NCBI GenBank assembly: GCA_002027195.1 | Contig: MWJO01000044.1 | Span: 1-58,655 of the forward strand | Reading direction: 5' to 3' | DNA: 58,655 bases | Source of the DNA: Streptomyces sp. GKU 895 | GTDB lineage: Bacteria > Actinomycetota > Actinomycetes > Streptomycetales > Streptomycetaceae | Shown here: in pieces, positions 1 to 7,993 of the stretch | Position numbering within the stretch: position 1 is the stretch's first letter | Layout of the letters: each line of letters opens with the position of its first letter | Notes under the pieces: model-generated | Told to the model about the DNA's origin: nothing | What the model saw: the letters and a program-made list of their open reading frames with translations, nothing else | Databases searched by the model: none | Program-made: the position numbers and the translations under genes

Positions 1-1
1 C

Positions 2-136
2 GGACGGCCGGCGGCGGCCGAGCCCACGCCGGCCCGCCGCCCAGCGGGCCACCGCCGCCGCCCCCTGCCCGACGCCCGGGCCGCGCGTCCGATGGGCGCC
101 TGGCGGCGGTTCCTGCGGTGGTGGCGGGGCTACTGA
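2..136 (+). CDS. C-terminal fragment of an unidentified gene (cut by window edge)
   Basis: An open frame enters from the left edge and ends at a TGA at 134-136. It would encode about 44 residues, very rich in Arg, Pro and Ala, ending in a Trp/Arg-rich tail (FLRWWRGY). Its stop overlaps by 7 nt the end of the convergent pseudouridine synthase gene. Nothing identifies a family, and in DNA this GC-rich an open frame of this length can occur by chance, so this is only a possible gene end. Confidence 0.3.
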   Translation, partial: GRPAAAEPTPARRPAGHRRRPLPDARAARPMGAWRRFLRWWRGY

Positions 137-1078
137 CCGGCCCAGGCGGCGTAGGAGGACCAGGCCTGCAGCGTCGCGGCGCTGCGGAACCGGTGCTCCA
201 CCCCTGTGACCGGATCGGTGAACTCCAGTGAGCGCGCCAGCAGTTGCAACGGTCGCCGGAAGTCACCGGCCGGCACCGCGTCGGCCACCACCGGGTACAG
301 CGGATCGCCGAGGATGGGCAGACCCAGGGCGTTCATGTGGACGCGCAGCTGATGGGTCTGCCCGGTGGCCGGCAGCAGCCGGTACCAACCCAACTCGCCT
401 CGGTGGTCGATGAGTTCGACCCGGCTGACCGCGTTGGGCTCGCCCGCCACCTCATAGGCGGCCAGCACCCCGCGTTCCTTCACGATCCGGCTGCGCACGG
501 TCCGGGGAAGGGTGAGCGCGGGATCATACGGCGCGACCGCCTCGTACTCCTTGCGGACCCGCCGCTCGGCGAACAGGGTCTGGTAGGCGCCCCGTTCCCC
601 GGGACGCACCGTGAACAGCACGAGGCCGGCGGTGAGCCGGTCGAGCCGGTGCGCGGCACCGAGCGTCGGGATGCCCAGCTCCCGGCGCAGCCGGGCGAGC
701 GCGGTCTCGGCGACATGGCTGCCGCGCGGGGTGGTGGCCAGGAAGTGCGGCTTGTCGGCGACGACGATGTGCTCGTCCCGGTGGACGACCGTCAGGGGGA
801 ACGGCACGACCGGCTCGTCCGGCAGCTCCCGGTGGAACCACACGTACATGCCGGGGACGTACTCCGCGTCGGGCGACACGGCCCGGCCCTCCGCGTCGAC
901 GACCTGCCCCGCCGCGAACATCCCGTCCACGACCCCGGCCTCCGCCCCGCTGAGCCGCTCCACGAGGTGCTCGCGGACCGTGGTCCACGGCCCCTCGGGG
1001 GGGCAGCCGCACGCGCACCGGGTCCACCCCCTCGCGCTGGGGGAGGGGAGAGGGCGGAATCCGGTTCTTGCGTCTCAT
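130..1078 (-). CDS. RluA-family pseudouridine synthase (frameshifted near its start)
   Basis: Isomerises a uridine to pseudouridine in rRNA or tRNA; the exact target is not readable. The continuous part (from 963 down) carries the family catalytic motif HRLDRLTAGL with its Asp, the strand RKEYEAV, and the substrate-loop motif TGQTHQLRVHM followed by GDPLYP. The natural start is probably the ATG at 1078 (MRRKNRIPPSPLPQREGVDP), which lies in another frame. The frames meet at a run of seven G (+ strand, about 993-999), where one extra base would explain the break. Restored, the protein is about 315 residues, normal for actinobacterial members of this subfamily with a short N-terminal domain. Convergent with the fragment at the window edge. 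Function confident, target not. Confidence 0.85.
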
Positions 1079-1097
1079 CACCGGCCAGGGTAGATCG

Positions 1098-2639
1098 TCA
1101 CGCCGGGACGACGGCCTCCGCGGCGACCGGCGTGCGGGCCTTGTACGCCCGGTAGGCCACGCCCGCCGCGACGGTCACACCGAGGAACAGCACCGTGAAC
1201 CACTGGAACCACCAGTGGCCGCCCGACGGGTCGTACACCGCCGCCCGTGGCCAGGCCAGGTTGACGGCCATGAGCAGGCCGTAGAGCAGGGCCAGGGCGT
1301 TGACCGGGACGCCCCAGCGGCCCAGGGAGAACAGCGGAGCGCCGGTCTCGTCGGTGCCGGTGGTGGTGAACCGGCCGCGCAGGCGGGTGACCAGGAGCGG
1401 GCCGGTGACCATCGCGTACGCCAGGTACAGCATCACGATGCAGGTCGTGCCGATGGCCAGGAACGCGTCCGGTGAGGCGAAGTTCAGCAGGAGCAGGGCG
1501 GCGGCGAGGGTGCCGACGACCAGGGCGGGCGCGGTCGGCATGCCGGTGCGGGAGTTGACCCGGGCGAGCCGTGCCGAGAAGGGCAGCTGGCCGTCGCGGG
1601 CCATGGAGAACAGCATCCGGCAGGCCGCCGTCTGGATCGCCAGGGTCGCCACCGCGATGGCCACCACCACGTCGGCCAGCAGCACCTTGCCCACCCCGTC
1701 GCCCAGGCTGCTGGTGAGGACGTAGCTCAGCCCGTCCACCGCGAGGTGCCCGTCGGAGAGGCTGGGCGCCGCCAGCAGGCCGCCCAGCACGATCAGCCCG
1801 CCGAGCAGTCCCGCCGCGCCCAGCGCGGTGAGGATCGTCCGGGGAGCGGTACGCCGCGGATGGTGCGTCTCCTCGCTCATCTCGCCCGCACTGTCGAAAC
1901 CGATCATCACGTACGCCGCCGTGAACGAACCGACCAGCAGCGCCCCGAACAGGCCGCTCTGCGCCGCGCCCTCGGTGTGGAAGGTGATGCCCGGCGTGCG
2001 CTCGGAGTGTGTGAGCAGCAGGACGACGATGAGGACCGCGCCGATGATCTCGGCGGTCACGCCGACCCGGTTGACGACCGACATCACGCGGTTGTCCAGG
2101 ACGTTCACCAGGGTCGTCAGCACCAGCAGGATCACACCCAGCACCGCCGCGTTGGCCGCGCCGTCCGTCGACGTCACCGCCGGGTCGGTGCCGACGAGCT
2201 GGAAGCCGGACCAGATCGCCGGGAGCACCAGCTGCAGGGCCAGGGCCGCCGCCGCGACCACCACGATCTGCCCGATCACCATGATCCAGCCGGCGAACCA
2301 GCCGAAGGTGAGGTTCGACAGCCGGGACGACCACTGGTAGATCGCGCCCGAGATCGGATAGCGCGCCGCCAGTTCGGCGAAGCAGGCGGCCACCATCAGC
2401 TGCCCGAGCAGCACGGCGGGCCAGGCCCAGAAGAAGACGGGGCCGCCGAAGGCGTACCCGAAGGCGAAGAACTGGAAGACGGTCGTCAGGACGGAGATGA
2501 ACGAGAACCCGGCCGCGAACGAGGCGTATCTGCCGAGGCTGCGGTGCAGCTCCTGGCGGTAGCCGAACTCGGCGAGGGAGCGGTCGTCGGGGGAATGCGG
2601 TGGGTCGGGGTGGACGTCGGACGGGGTGGTGGTCGTCAC
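1098..2639 (-). CDS. APC-superfamily amino acid/amine permease
   Basis: A 513-residue integral membrane protein with about 12 hydrophobic segments after a polar N-terminal tail of roughly 35 residues. The opening YRQELHRSLGRYASFAAGFS and the motif ARYPISGAIYQW are typical of the amino acid/choline/GABA permease branch of the APC superfamily, which imports amino acids or amines using ion gradients. It stands alone on the minus strand, with the divergent PadR gene about 230 bp away. Its substrate cannot be read from sequence. The amine-catabolic genes at 16.5-21.9 kb lack an adjacent transporter, so an amine such as ethanolamine or GABA is a reasonable guess, no more. Confidence 0.85.
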   Translation of the reverse strand: MTTTTPSDVHPDPPHSPDDRSLAEFGYRQELHRSLGRYASFAAGFSFISVLTTVFQFFAFGYAFGGPVFFWAWPAVLLGQLMVAACFAELAARYPISGAIYQWSSRLSNLTFGWFAGWIMVIGQIVVVAAAALALQLVLPAIWSGFQLVGTDPAVTSTDGAANAAVLGVILLVLTTLVNVLDNRVMSVVNRVGVTAEIIGAVLIVVLLLTHSERTPGITFHTEGAAQSGLFGALLVGSFTAAYVMIGFDSAGEMSEETHHPRRTAPRTILTALGAAGLLGGLIVLGGLLAAPSLSDGHLAVDGLSYVLTSSLGDGVGKVLLADVVVAIAVATLAIQTAACRMLFSMARDGQLPFSARLARVNSRTGMPTAPALVVGTLAAALLLLNFASPDAFLAIGTTCIVMLYLAYAMVTGPLLVTRLRGRFTTTGTDETGAPLFSLGRWGVPVNALALLYGLLMAVNLAWPRAAVYDPSGGHWWFQWFTVLFLGVTVAAGVAYRAYKARTPVAAEAVVPA

Positions 2640-2865
2640 GGAGGCACCTGCCTTCGACGCGGTATTCCTGTCAGGCGACAGAAATTAAGGAGAGGCTGTT
2701 TCGCCCCGATGACGCCGTCATGTCGAGGGCGGTCCCAACTCCTCACGCCCTTGCGCGGCCCGTCCGAACGCGATACATCGTGTCTATTGACGGTCGGTCG
2801 CGGCTCGCGATATGTTCGGCTACGGATATTCGGAAACGGGTGAGGATGCGAGGTGAGCCGGACCC

Positions 2866-3456
2866 ATGCGGCGACGCAAGCTCCGCAACCCCCTGGCGCT
2901 CGCCGTGCTGGCGACGCTGTGGCAGAAGCCGATGCATCCCTACGAGATCGCCCAGACCCTGCGCCGCCAGGGCAAGGACTCCAGCACGAAGATCAACTAC
3001 GGCTCGCTCTACACGGTCGTGCAGAGCCTCGAGAAGCACGGCTTCGTCGAGGTCACAGACGTGGAGCGGCAGGGCAACCGGCCCGAGCGCACGGTGTACG
3101 GCATCACCGCGGCCGGCCGTCAGGAGACCACCGAGTGGATGTCGGACCTGGTCGCCTACCCGGCCAAGGAGTACCCGATCTTCGAGAGCGCGCTCTCGCT
3201 GCTCGGCGTGCTGCACCCGGACGACGCGGTGACCCTGCTGGAGGAGCGGCTCGAAGCCCTGCTGGTCAAGGCGGCCGCCGACCGCGGCGCGCTGGAGAAG
3301 CTGTCGGAGACCCTGCCCCGGCTCTTCCTCGTGGAGAACGAGTACCAGCTCCACATGGTGGAGGCGGAGGCCGAGTGGGTCCGCGGCTTCCTCGACGAAC
3401 TCAAGGCGGGCGCCCTGCCCGGGATCGAGGAGTGGAAGGCCCTGCACGAGACGTGA
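2866..3456 (+). CDS. PadR-family transcriptional regulator
   Basis: A 196-residue DNA-binding protein. The N-terminal 90 residues form the PadR winged helix: NPLALAVLATLWQKPMHPYEIAQTL, then NYGSLYTVVQSLEKHGFV and a wing ending in RTVYGITAAG. The C-terminal half is a helical dimerisation region of the Vir family (PF10400-like). PadR proteins usually repress neighbouring transport genes and release DNA on binding a phenolic or drug-like ligand. The ABC exporter genes start 187 bp downstream on the same strand, so it probably controls them. Start ATG follows a GGTGAG ribosome-binding site. Confidence 0.9.
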   Translation: MRRRKLRNPLALAVLATLWQKPMHPYEIAQTLRRQGKDSSTKINYGSLYTVVQSLEKHGFVEVTDVERQGNRPERTVYGITAAGRQETTEWMSDLVAYPAKEYPIFESALSLLGVLHPDDAVTLLEERLEALLVKAAADRGALEKLSETLPRLFLVENEYQLHMVEAEAEWVRGFLDELKAGALPGIEEWKALHET

Positions 3457-3481
3457 TCTGAAGCGCAACCCACACAAGAAC

Positions 3482-3521
3482 AGGCCCCGGCACGGCTGTT
3501 GCAGCAGCGGTGCCAGGGCCT
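3482..3521 (+). terminator. Hairpin between padR and the ABC exporter genes
   Basis: An inverted repeat with arms AGGCCCCGGCAC and GGTGCCAGGGCCT surrounds a 15-nt loop, 25 bases after the PadR stop. There is no U run, so it may be a factor-independent terminator of the U-less kind common in Streptomyces or an operator. The rest of the 187-bp gap shows no gene. Confidence 0.45.
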
Positions 3522-3643
3522 CGAACCCCGAGCTGAATCCGCCGTGAGGCACATCCAGGCGATCGAGGTGCGGCACACCCAGGATAGCCCGGTGCCCCTC
3601 CAGCGGATCAGCTGTCATCCGCTCACCCAGGAGAGCACCTGCC

Positions 3644-4646
3644 ATGACCACCCGTGCGCCCGCAGTCGAGGCGCGTCAACTGATCAAGACCTATCCCGGT
3701 GACGTCACCGCCGTCAACGGCATGGACCTCACCGTCGAACCCGGCACGGTCTTCGGGCTCCTCGGCCCCAACGGCGCCGGCAAGTCCACCACCGTCAAGA
3801 TCCTCACCACCCTGGCCCGCCCCGACTCCGGCTCCGCCACCGTCGCCGGCCATGACGTGCTGCGCCACCCGGACCGGGTCCGCCGCGCGATCGGCGTGGT
3901 CGCCCAGAACTCCGGCGCCGACCCGGGCGCCACCGGCCGCGAGAACCTCCGCCTCCAGGGGCGGCTCCACGGCCTGCAGGGCGCCGACCTCGACCGCCGG
4001 GTGGCCGGACTGCTCGACCGCTTCACCCTCGCCGACGCCGCGAACCGCCAGGTCAAGGGCTACTCCGGCGGCATGCGACGCCGACTGGACGTGGCCCTCG
4101 GGCTGGTGCACCACCCCCAGGTCCTCTTCCTCGACGAGCCCACCACCGGCCTCGATCCGCAGGCCCGCAGCGCGATGTGGGACGAGATCGGCCGGCTCGC
4201 CGGCGAGGAGGGGCTGACCATCCTGCTCACCACGCACTACCTCGAAGAGGCCGACCGGCTCGCCGAGCGCGTCGCGATCGTCGACCGCGGCCGGGTCGTC
4301 GTCGAAGGCACCCCCGACGCCCTCAAGGGCGAACTCCGCGGCGACGCCGTCCACCTGGAACTGCGCGCCACGATCGGCGAGGCCGGCCGTACGCTGCTCA
4401 AGGGCGCCCTCGGCGGACTGCCGGGCGTGCACCGAGGTGGGTGGTCGACGGCCACCGCGCCCAGCGTCCGCGCCCGACGACGGGGCGGCCGCGATGCCCG
4501 CCCTGCTCGGCGCCCTGGAGCGGGCCGGGGTCGGCGTCGCCGCCGCGACCGTCGCCCGCCCCTCGCTCGACGACGTGTACCTCCGGTACACCGGCCGCCG
4601 CTACACGCAGACCGACGAGCTCGTCCTCGCGGGAGGTGAGCGATGA
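3644..4646 (+). CDS. ABC transporter ATP-binding protein, DrrA-like (frameshifted near C-terminus)
   Basis: Nucleotide-binding subunit of a type ABC-2 exporter, likely for a drug or lipid-like compound. Walker A GPNGAGKST (about residues 39-47), signature YSGGMRRRLD, Walker B VLFLDEPTTGLD and the H-loop LTTHYLEEAD are all present. The C-terminal DrrA signature SLDDVYLRYTGR lies in a different frame (4437-4646), so an indel occurred between about 4430 and 4480. One extra C in the run at about 4475 joins the frames with SVRADDGAAAMP. Restored length is about 333 residues. It overlaps the permease gene by 4 nt (ATGA), showing coupled translation. The PadR gene upstream is the likely regulator. 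Confidence 0.9.
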
Positions 4647-5419
4647 GCACCGCCGTCTCCCAGACCTGGTACATGACGCAGCGTCAGCTCATGGTGTTCG
4701 TACGGCAGCCCGCCTACGCGATCATCACGCTGATCCAGCCGGTCATCTGGCTGTTCCTGTTCGGCAGCCTGTTCCGCCACGTCGTCGAGCTCGGCGGCTT
4801 CGGTACCACCTCCTACCTGGACTACCTCGTCCCGGGCGTGGTCGTGATGAGCGCGCTCAGCTCCAACATGTGGGCCGGGATGACGACCCTCGACGAGATC
4901 CAGCGCGGCACCCTCGACCGCTTCCTGACCACGCCGGTCAGCCGGGCCGCGCTGATGAACGGCAATGTCGTCAACAACGGACTGGTCACCGCCCTGCAGT
5001 CGGTCGTCATCGTGCTGCTCGGGCTGCTGGGCGGGGCGGACTACCCCGGCGGGATCGCGGGCGTCGCGGTGCTGGTCCTCGCCGCGGTCCTGCTCGGCAC
5101 CGTCTTCGGGGCGTTCTCCAACGCGCTGGGGATGCTGGTGCGGGAGCGGGAGTCGATCATCGGCATCAACACCTTCCTGCTGCTGCCGCTGACGTTCCTG
5201 TCCTCCGCCTTCATGGCACCGAGTCAGATGCCGTCCTGGATGCGGCACATCGCCGACTTCAACCCGCTCAACTGGGCGATGGTGGCCGGTCGTTCGGCAC
5301 TGTCGGAGAACCCGGACTGGGGGGCGGTGCTGGGGCGCGGCGGGGCGCTGCTGGCGCTCGCGGTGGCGGCGGTGTGGCTGTCGATACGGACGTTCAGGGC
5401 GTATCAGCGGTCGGTGTAG
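4643..5419 (+). CDS. ABC-2 type transporter permease (DrrB-like)
   Basis: A 258-residue membrane subunit with about six transmembrane segments, pairing with the upstream ATPase as an exporter. The helix YAIITLIQPVIWLFLFGSLF and the cytoplasmic loop TTLDEIQRGTLDRFLTTPVSR are characteristic of the ABC-2/DrrB family, as is the late motif FLSSAFMAPSQMPSWM before FNPLNW. The start overlaps the ATPase stop (ATGA). The final codons YQRSV and the stop lie in the first copy of a 23-bp unit repeated three times (5401-5469). Confidence 0.92.
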   Translation: MSTAVSQTWYMTQRQLMVFVRQPAYAIITLIQPVIWLFLFGSLFRHVVELGGFGTTSYLDYLVPGVVVMSALSSNMWAGMTTLDEIQRGTLDRFLTTPVSRAALMNGNVVNNGLVTALQSVVIVLLGLLGGADYPGGIAGVAVLVLAAVLLGTVFGAFSNALGMLVRERESIIGINTFLLLPLTFLSSAFMAPSQMPSWMRHIADFNPLNWAMVAGRSALSENPDWGAVLGRGGALLALAVAAVWLSIRTFRAYQRSV

Positions 5420-5469
5420 TGCCGTATCAGCGGTCGGTCTGGTGCCGTATCAGCGGTCCGTGTGGCGGG
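5401..5469 (+). repeat. Three tandem copies of a 23-bp unit spanning a stop codon
   Basis: Units begin at 5401, 5424 and 5447, each starting gtatcagcggtc and differing by only a few bases. The first copy encodes the last residues of the ABC permease (YQRSV) and its TAG stop. The other two are non-coding because the period is not a multiple of three. The array ends 8 bp before a terminator hairpin. Similar stop-codon repeats occur at 46074 and 47384. Confidence 0.9.
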
Positions 5470-5477
5470 AAAGGCGA

Positions 5478-5501
5478 GGGAGGGCGCCTCGGCGCCCTCC
5501 C
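5478..5501. terminator. Bidirectional terminator hairpin between convergent genes
   Basis: A perfect inverted repeat with arms GGGAGGGCGCC and GGCGCCCTCCC and a 2-nt centre (TC). It lies between the convergent ABC permease (stop 5419) and siderophore-interacting protein (stop 5530), so it can end transcripts from either side. It lacks a U run, as usual in this genus. Confidence 0.75.
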
Positions 5502-5529
5502 GAACTCCCGAAAACCACCGACCGCTGGA

Positions 5530-6372
5530 CTACGCCGCCGGCGTGCCCTCCTGCTCGCTCTCGATCCGGGCGTTCCACTCCCGCTTCGAGGCCTGCCAGC
5601 CGTCCTCGTTGTGGCCGAGCCGCCAGTAGCCGGAGATCGACAGGTCCTCGCGGGGGATCTCCCGCTCGACCCGCAGCAGGTGCCGCAGCTCCTTCACGAA
5701 GTGCGCCTCGCCGTGCACGAACGCGTGCACCCGCCCCTCGGGGAACTCCAGCGCCCGCACGGCCTCGGTCAGCGCCTCGCCGACCGGGCGGTCCCCGCGG
5801 TGCAGCCAGACGACCTCCACATCGGAGTCGATCTTCTGCTCCTCCTCGGGACCGGCCACCTCGACGAAGGCGTGCGCGGTGACACCGTCGGGGAGCGCCT
5901 CCAGGGAACGGGCGATCGCGGGCAACGCGCTCTCGTCGCCGACGAGCAGATGCCAGTCGGCGGCCTCGTCGGGGGCGTAGGCGCCGCCCGGCCCCATGAA
6001 GTGCACGGTCTCGCCCGGCTGGACCCGCATCGCCCACGGGCCGGCGAGGCCCTCGTCGCCGTGGATCACGAAGTCCAGGGTCATCTCGCGGTGCTCGGCA
6101 TCCCAGTGCCGGACCGTGTAGGTCCGGGTCACCGGCCACTGTTCGCGCGGGAACTCCTCGCGGATGCGCTCCACGTCGAAGGGCTCGGGGTAGACGGCAC
6201 CCCCGGCCGGGAACAGCAGCTTCACGTAATGGTCGGTGCAGGTGTCCGCCGCGAACTCGGCGAGCCCCTCGCCACCGAGGACGACCCGCTGCATGTGCGG
6301 GGTCAGTCGCTCGGTGCGGACGACCTGCGCGGAATGCGGCTTCCGCGGCTTGCGTCCCGGTCGTTCTGCCAT
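5530..6372 (-). CDS. Siderophore-interacting flavoprotein (SIP family)
   Basis: Probably an FAD-dependent ferric-siderophore reductase that frees iron from imported siderophores in the cytoplasm. The 280-residue protein has the SIP FAD-binding domain, with TRTYTVRHWD matching the RxYTxR flavin-binding motif and DFVIHGDEGLAGPWA following, then the C-terminal NAD(P)H-like domain ending GYWRLGHNEDGW, a family hallmark. An iron-box sequence sits 23-41 bp upstream of the start, so iron-dependent repression by a DtxR-type regulator (DmdR in Streptomyces) is likely. No siderophore synthesis or uptake gene is adjacent. Confidence 0.93.
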   Translation of the reverse strand: MAERPGRKPRKPHSAQVVRTERLTPHMQRVVLGGEGLAEFAADTCTDHYVKLLFPAGGAVYPEPFDVERIREEFPREQWPVTRTYTVRHWDAEHREMTLDFVIHGDEGLAGPWAMRVQPGETVHFMGPGGAYAPDEAADWHLLVGDESALPAIARSLEALPDGVTAHAFVEVAGPEEEQKIDSDVEVVWLHRGDRPVGEALTEAVRALEFPEGRVHAFVHGEAHFVKELRHLLRVEREIPREDLSISGYWRLGHNEDGWQASKREWNARIESEQEGTPAA

Positions 6373-6394
6373 GGCGGCCTCCCTGCTCCCATGC

Positions 6395-6413
6395 TTAGGC
6401 TTACCTAAGTTAG
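6395..6413 (-). promoter_or_regulatory. Iron box (DtxR/DmdR/IdeR-type operator)
   Basis: The + strand reads TTAGGCTTACCTAAGTTAG, with the dyad TTAGG-n4-CCTAA at its core. This closely resembles the actinobacterial iron box (consensus TTAGGTTAGGCTAACCTAA). It lies just upstream of the siderophore-interacting protein start at 6372, a position suited to blocking its promoter when iron is plentiful. Confidence 0.85.
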
Positions 6414-6458
6414 CATCTCCCCCCTGCTTGACACCCCTTGCCCGAAGCCAAGATTAAG

Positions 6459-6486
6459 CCAAGGGTAAGAGGGTGATTGCCCTTGG
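6459..6486 (-). terminator. Terminator-like hairpin downstream of the exonuclease gene
   Basis: Arms CCAAGGG and CCCTTGG surround a 14-nt loop. On the minus strand the hairpin is followed by CTTAATCTT, a T-rich stretch unusual for this sequence. It lies 35 bases past the exonuclease stop and probably separates that transcript from the siderophore-interacting protein gene. Confidence 0.6.
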
Positions 6487-6520
6487 ATGAGCAGCTGATT
6501 CGCCCAGCAGAGAAGATGAC

Positions 6521-7451
6521 TTACGGCGCCAGGGTCGTCAGCAGCCGCTTCAGCGAGCCGCCCAGGCCCCAACGGGCGCCCAGCTCCTCCACCGCCGCCG
6601 GGTCGCGCGGACCGCGCGGCAGGGTCGTGTCGACGTCCGGCAGCGGGACGTCGTCCGCGACCCGGACGACCTTCGGTGCCACCGCAACATACGGCCGGGA
6701 CTCGTCCAGGCGCTTGCGCTGCGACGGCGTGAGCTTCGCCTTCGGGTCGTCGACCGCCGCCATGATCCCGGCCAGGTCACCGAACTCGGCCAGTAGCTTG
6801 GCCGCCGTCTTCTCCCCGATGCCGGGCACCCCCGGCAGACCGTCGCTCGGGTCGCCGCGCAGCAGCGCCAGATCCGCGTACCCCCGCCCGTCGACCCCCA
6901 TACTTCTCGCGCAGCCACGCCTCGTCGGTGAGCTGGAGCGTGCCCACGCCCTTGAGCGGGTACAGCACGCGGATGCCGCGGGCGTCGTCCACCAGCTGGT
7001 ACAGGTCGCGGTCGCCGGTGACGATGTCGACCGGGCCCTTGGCCCGCCCGGTGAACGTGCCGATCACGTCGTCCGCCTCGTACCCCGCGACGCCCACGCG
7101 CGCGATGCCGAGCGCGTCCAGGACGGCCTCGATGACCGGCACCTGCGGCGACAGCGTGTCCGGCACCTCCTCCTCGTCCGGCCCCACCTCGTGCTCCTCC
7201 GCGACGCGGTGGGCCTTGTAGGAGGGGATCAGGTCGACCCGCCACTGGGGACGCCAGTCGGCGTCCATGCAGGCCACCAGCTCATCGGGGCGGTGGTCCT
7301 TGACCAGACGGTCGATGAACTCCAGCAGCCCGCGCACGGCGTTCACCGGTGTGCCGTCCGGGGCCTTCACGGACTCCGGGACGCCGAAGTAGGCGCGGAA
7401 GTAGAGCGAGGCGGTGTCGAGAAGCATCAGTCGTCCGGTCACGCCTCGCAT
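6521..7451 (-). CDS. 5'-3' exonuclease, PolI N-terminal/FEN family (frameshifted)
   Basis: A stand-alone homologue of the 5' nuclease domain of DNA polymerase I, expected to remove RNA primers or flaps. The first part has the metal-binding residues MLLDTASLYFRAYF, MDADWRPQWR, YEADDVIGT and TGDRDLYQLV. The second part has GDPSDGLPGVPGIGEKTA, the Asp and helix-hairpin-helix region. The parts lie in different frames and join at a C5 run (6895-6899): removing one base gives REKYGVDGRGYADLALLRGD. Restored length is about 310 residues. Start chosen at MRGVTGRL (7451); an upstream ATG at 7466 and a downstream one at MLLD are alternatives. Confidence 0.9.
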
Positions 7452-7472
7452 CATGCCGTACGGCACCGACAG

Positions 7473-7832
7473 TCACCCGTCGGCGCGGGTCAGCAGCCAG
7501 CGCCAGCGCGGTTGTTCGGTGACGAGCGTCGCGGCGGCCAACACCGACACGACAACCGCCGCCCACGCCGGCCAGGCCCACCACGCCGCCACGACCGCCG
7601 CGACGAGCTGCAACAGCACCAGCAGGATCGTCACCGCGCCGGGCACCGGGACGATCACCTGCGCCTTGTCGCCCGGCGTGGAGAACACGGTCGGCAGGCC
7701 GATGAGGACCACCACCGCGAGGATCGCGAGCGCCCAGGAGTACGAGGCCAGCGCCCAGGGCGCGGCGACCCAGGCCACCAGCTCCGTCGCGAAGCGCAGC
7801 ACGGATGCGCGTCTGTCGTCCGGTCGTTCCAC
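7473..7832 (-). CDS. Small multi-pass membrane protein, unknown function
   Basis: About 119 residues with three to four hydrophobic segments (for example WALAILAVVVLIGLPTVF and TILLVLLQLVAAVVAAWWAW). The start is taken as the GTG at 7832 (MERPDDRRASVLRF), preceded by a strong GGGGGGA ribosome-binding site; the frame is open further upstream to 7922 but without a site. The arrangement resembles YrdB/DUF2568-type membrane proteins, but the similarity is not firm. It lies 22 bp upstream of the exonuclease on the same strand and may be co-transcribed. Confidence 0.7.
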   Translation of the reverse strand: MERPDDRRASVLRFATELVAWVAAPWALASYSWALAILAVVVLIGLPTVFSTPGDKAQVIVPVPGAVTILLVLLQLVAAVVAAWWAWPAWAAVVVSVLAAATLVTEQPRWRWLLTRADG

Positions 7833-7993
7833 AGCCGTCCCCCCAGCACCGATGTGAAGCGTCGACGGTGATCCTACGGACCGCAGGGGGTGGTCGTACG
7901 GATTGGTTGTGAACTGAACCACTTACCGGTTTGTCCTGGTCGGCCGAGGGCAGGCGCGGCCACTGACCCCCGCCCCCGATGCAAGAGGTACGC

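Noticed and set aside
5404..6408. Long + strand frames across the siderophore-interacting protein gene
   Set aside because: They are antisense to an intact SIP gene and begin in the tandem repeat.
6428..6456. TTGACA-like promoter pointing right between the siderophore protein and exonuclease genes
   Set aside because: The minus-35 is perfect but no good minus-10 follows and no rightward gene or clear small RNA starts there. It may be chance.
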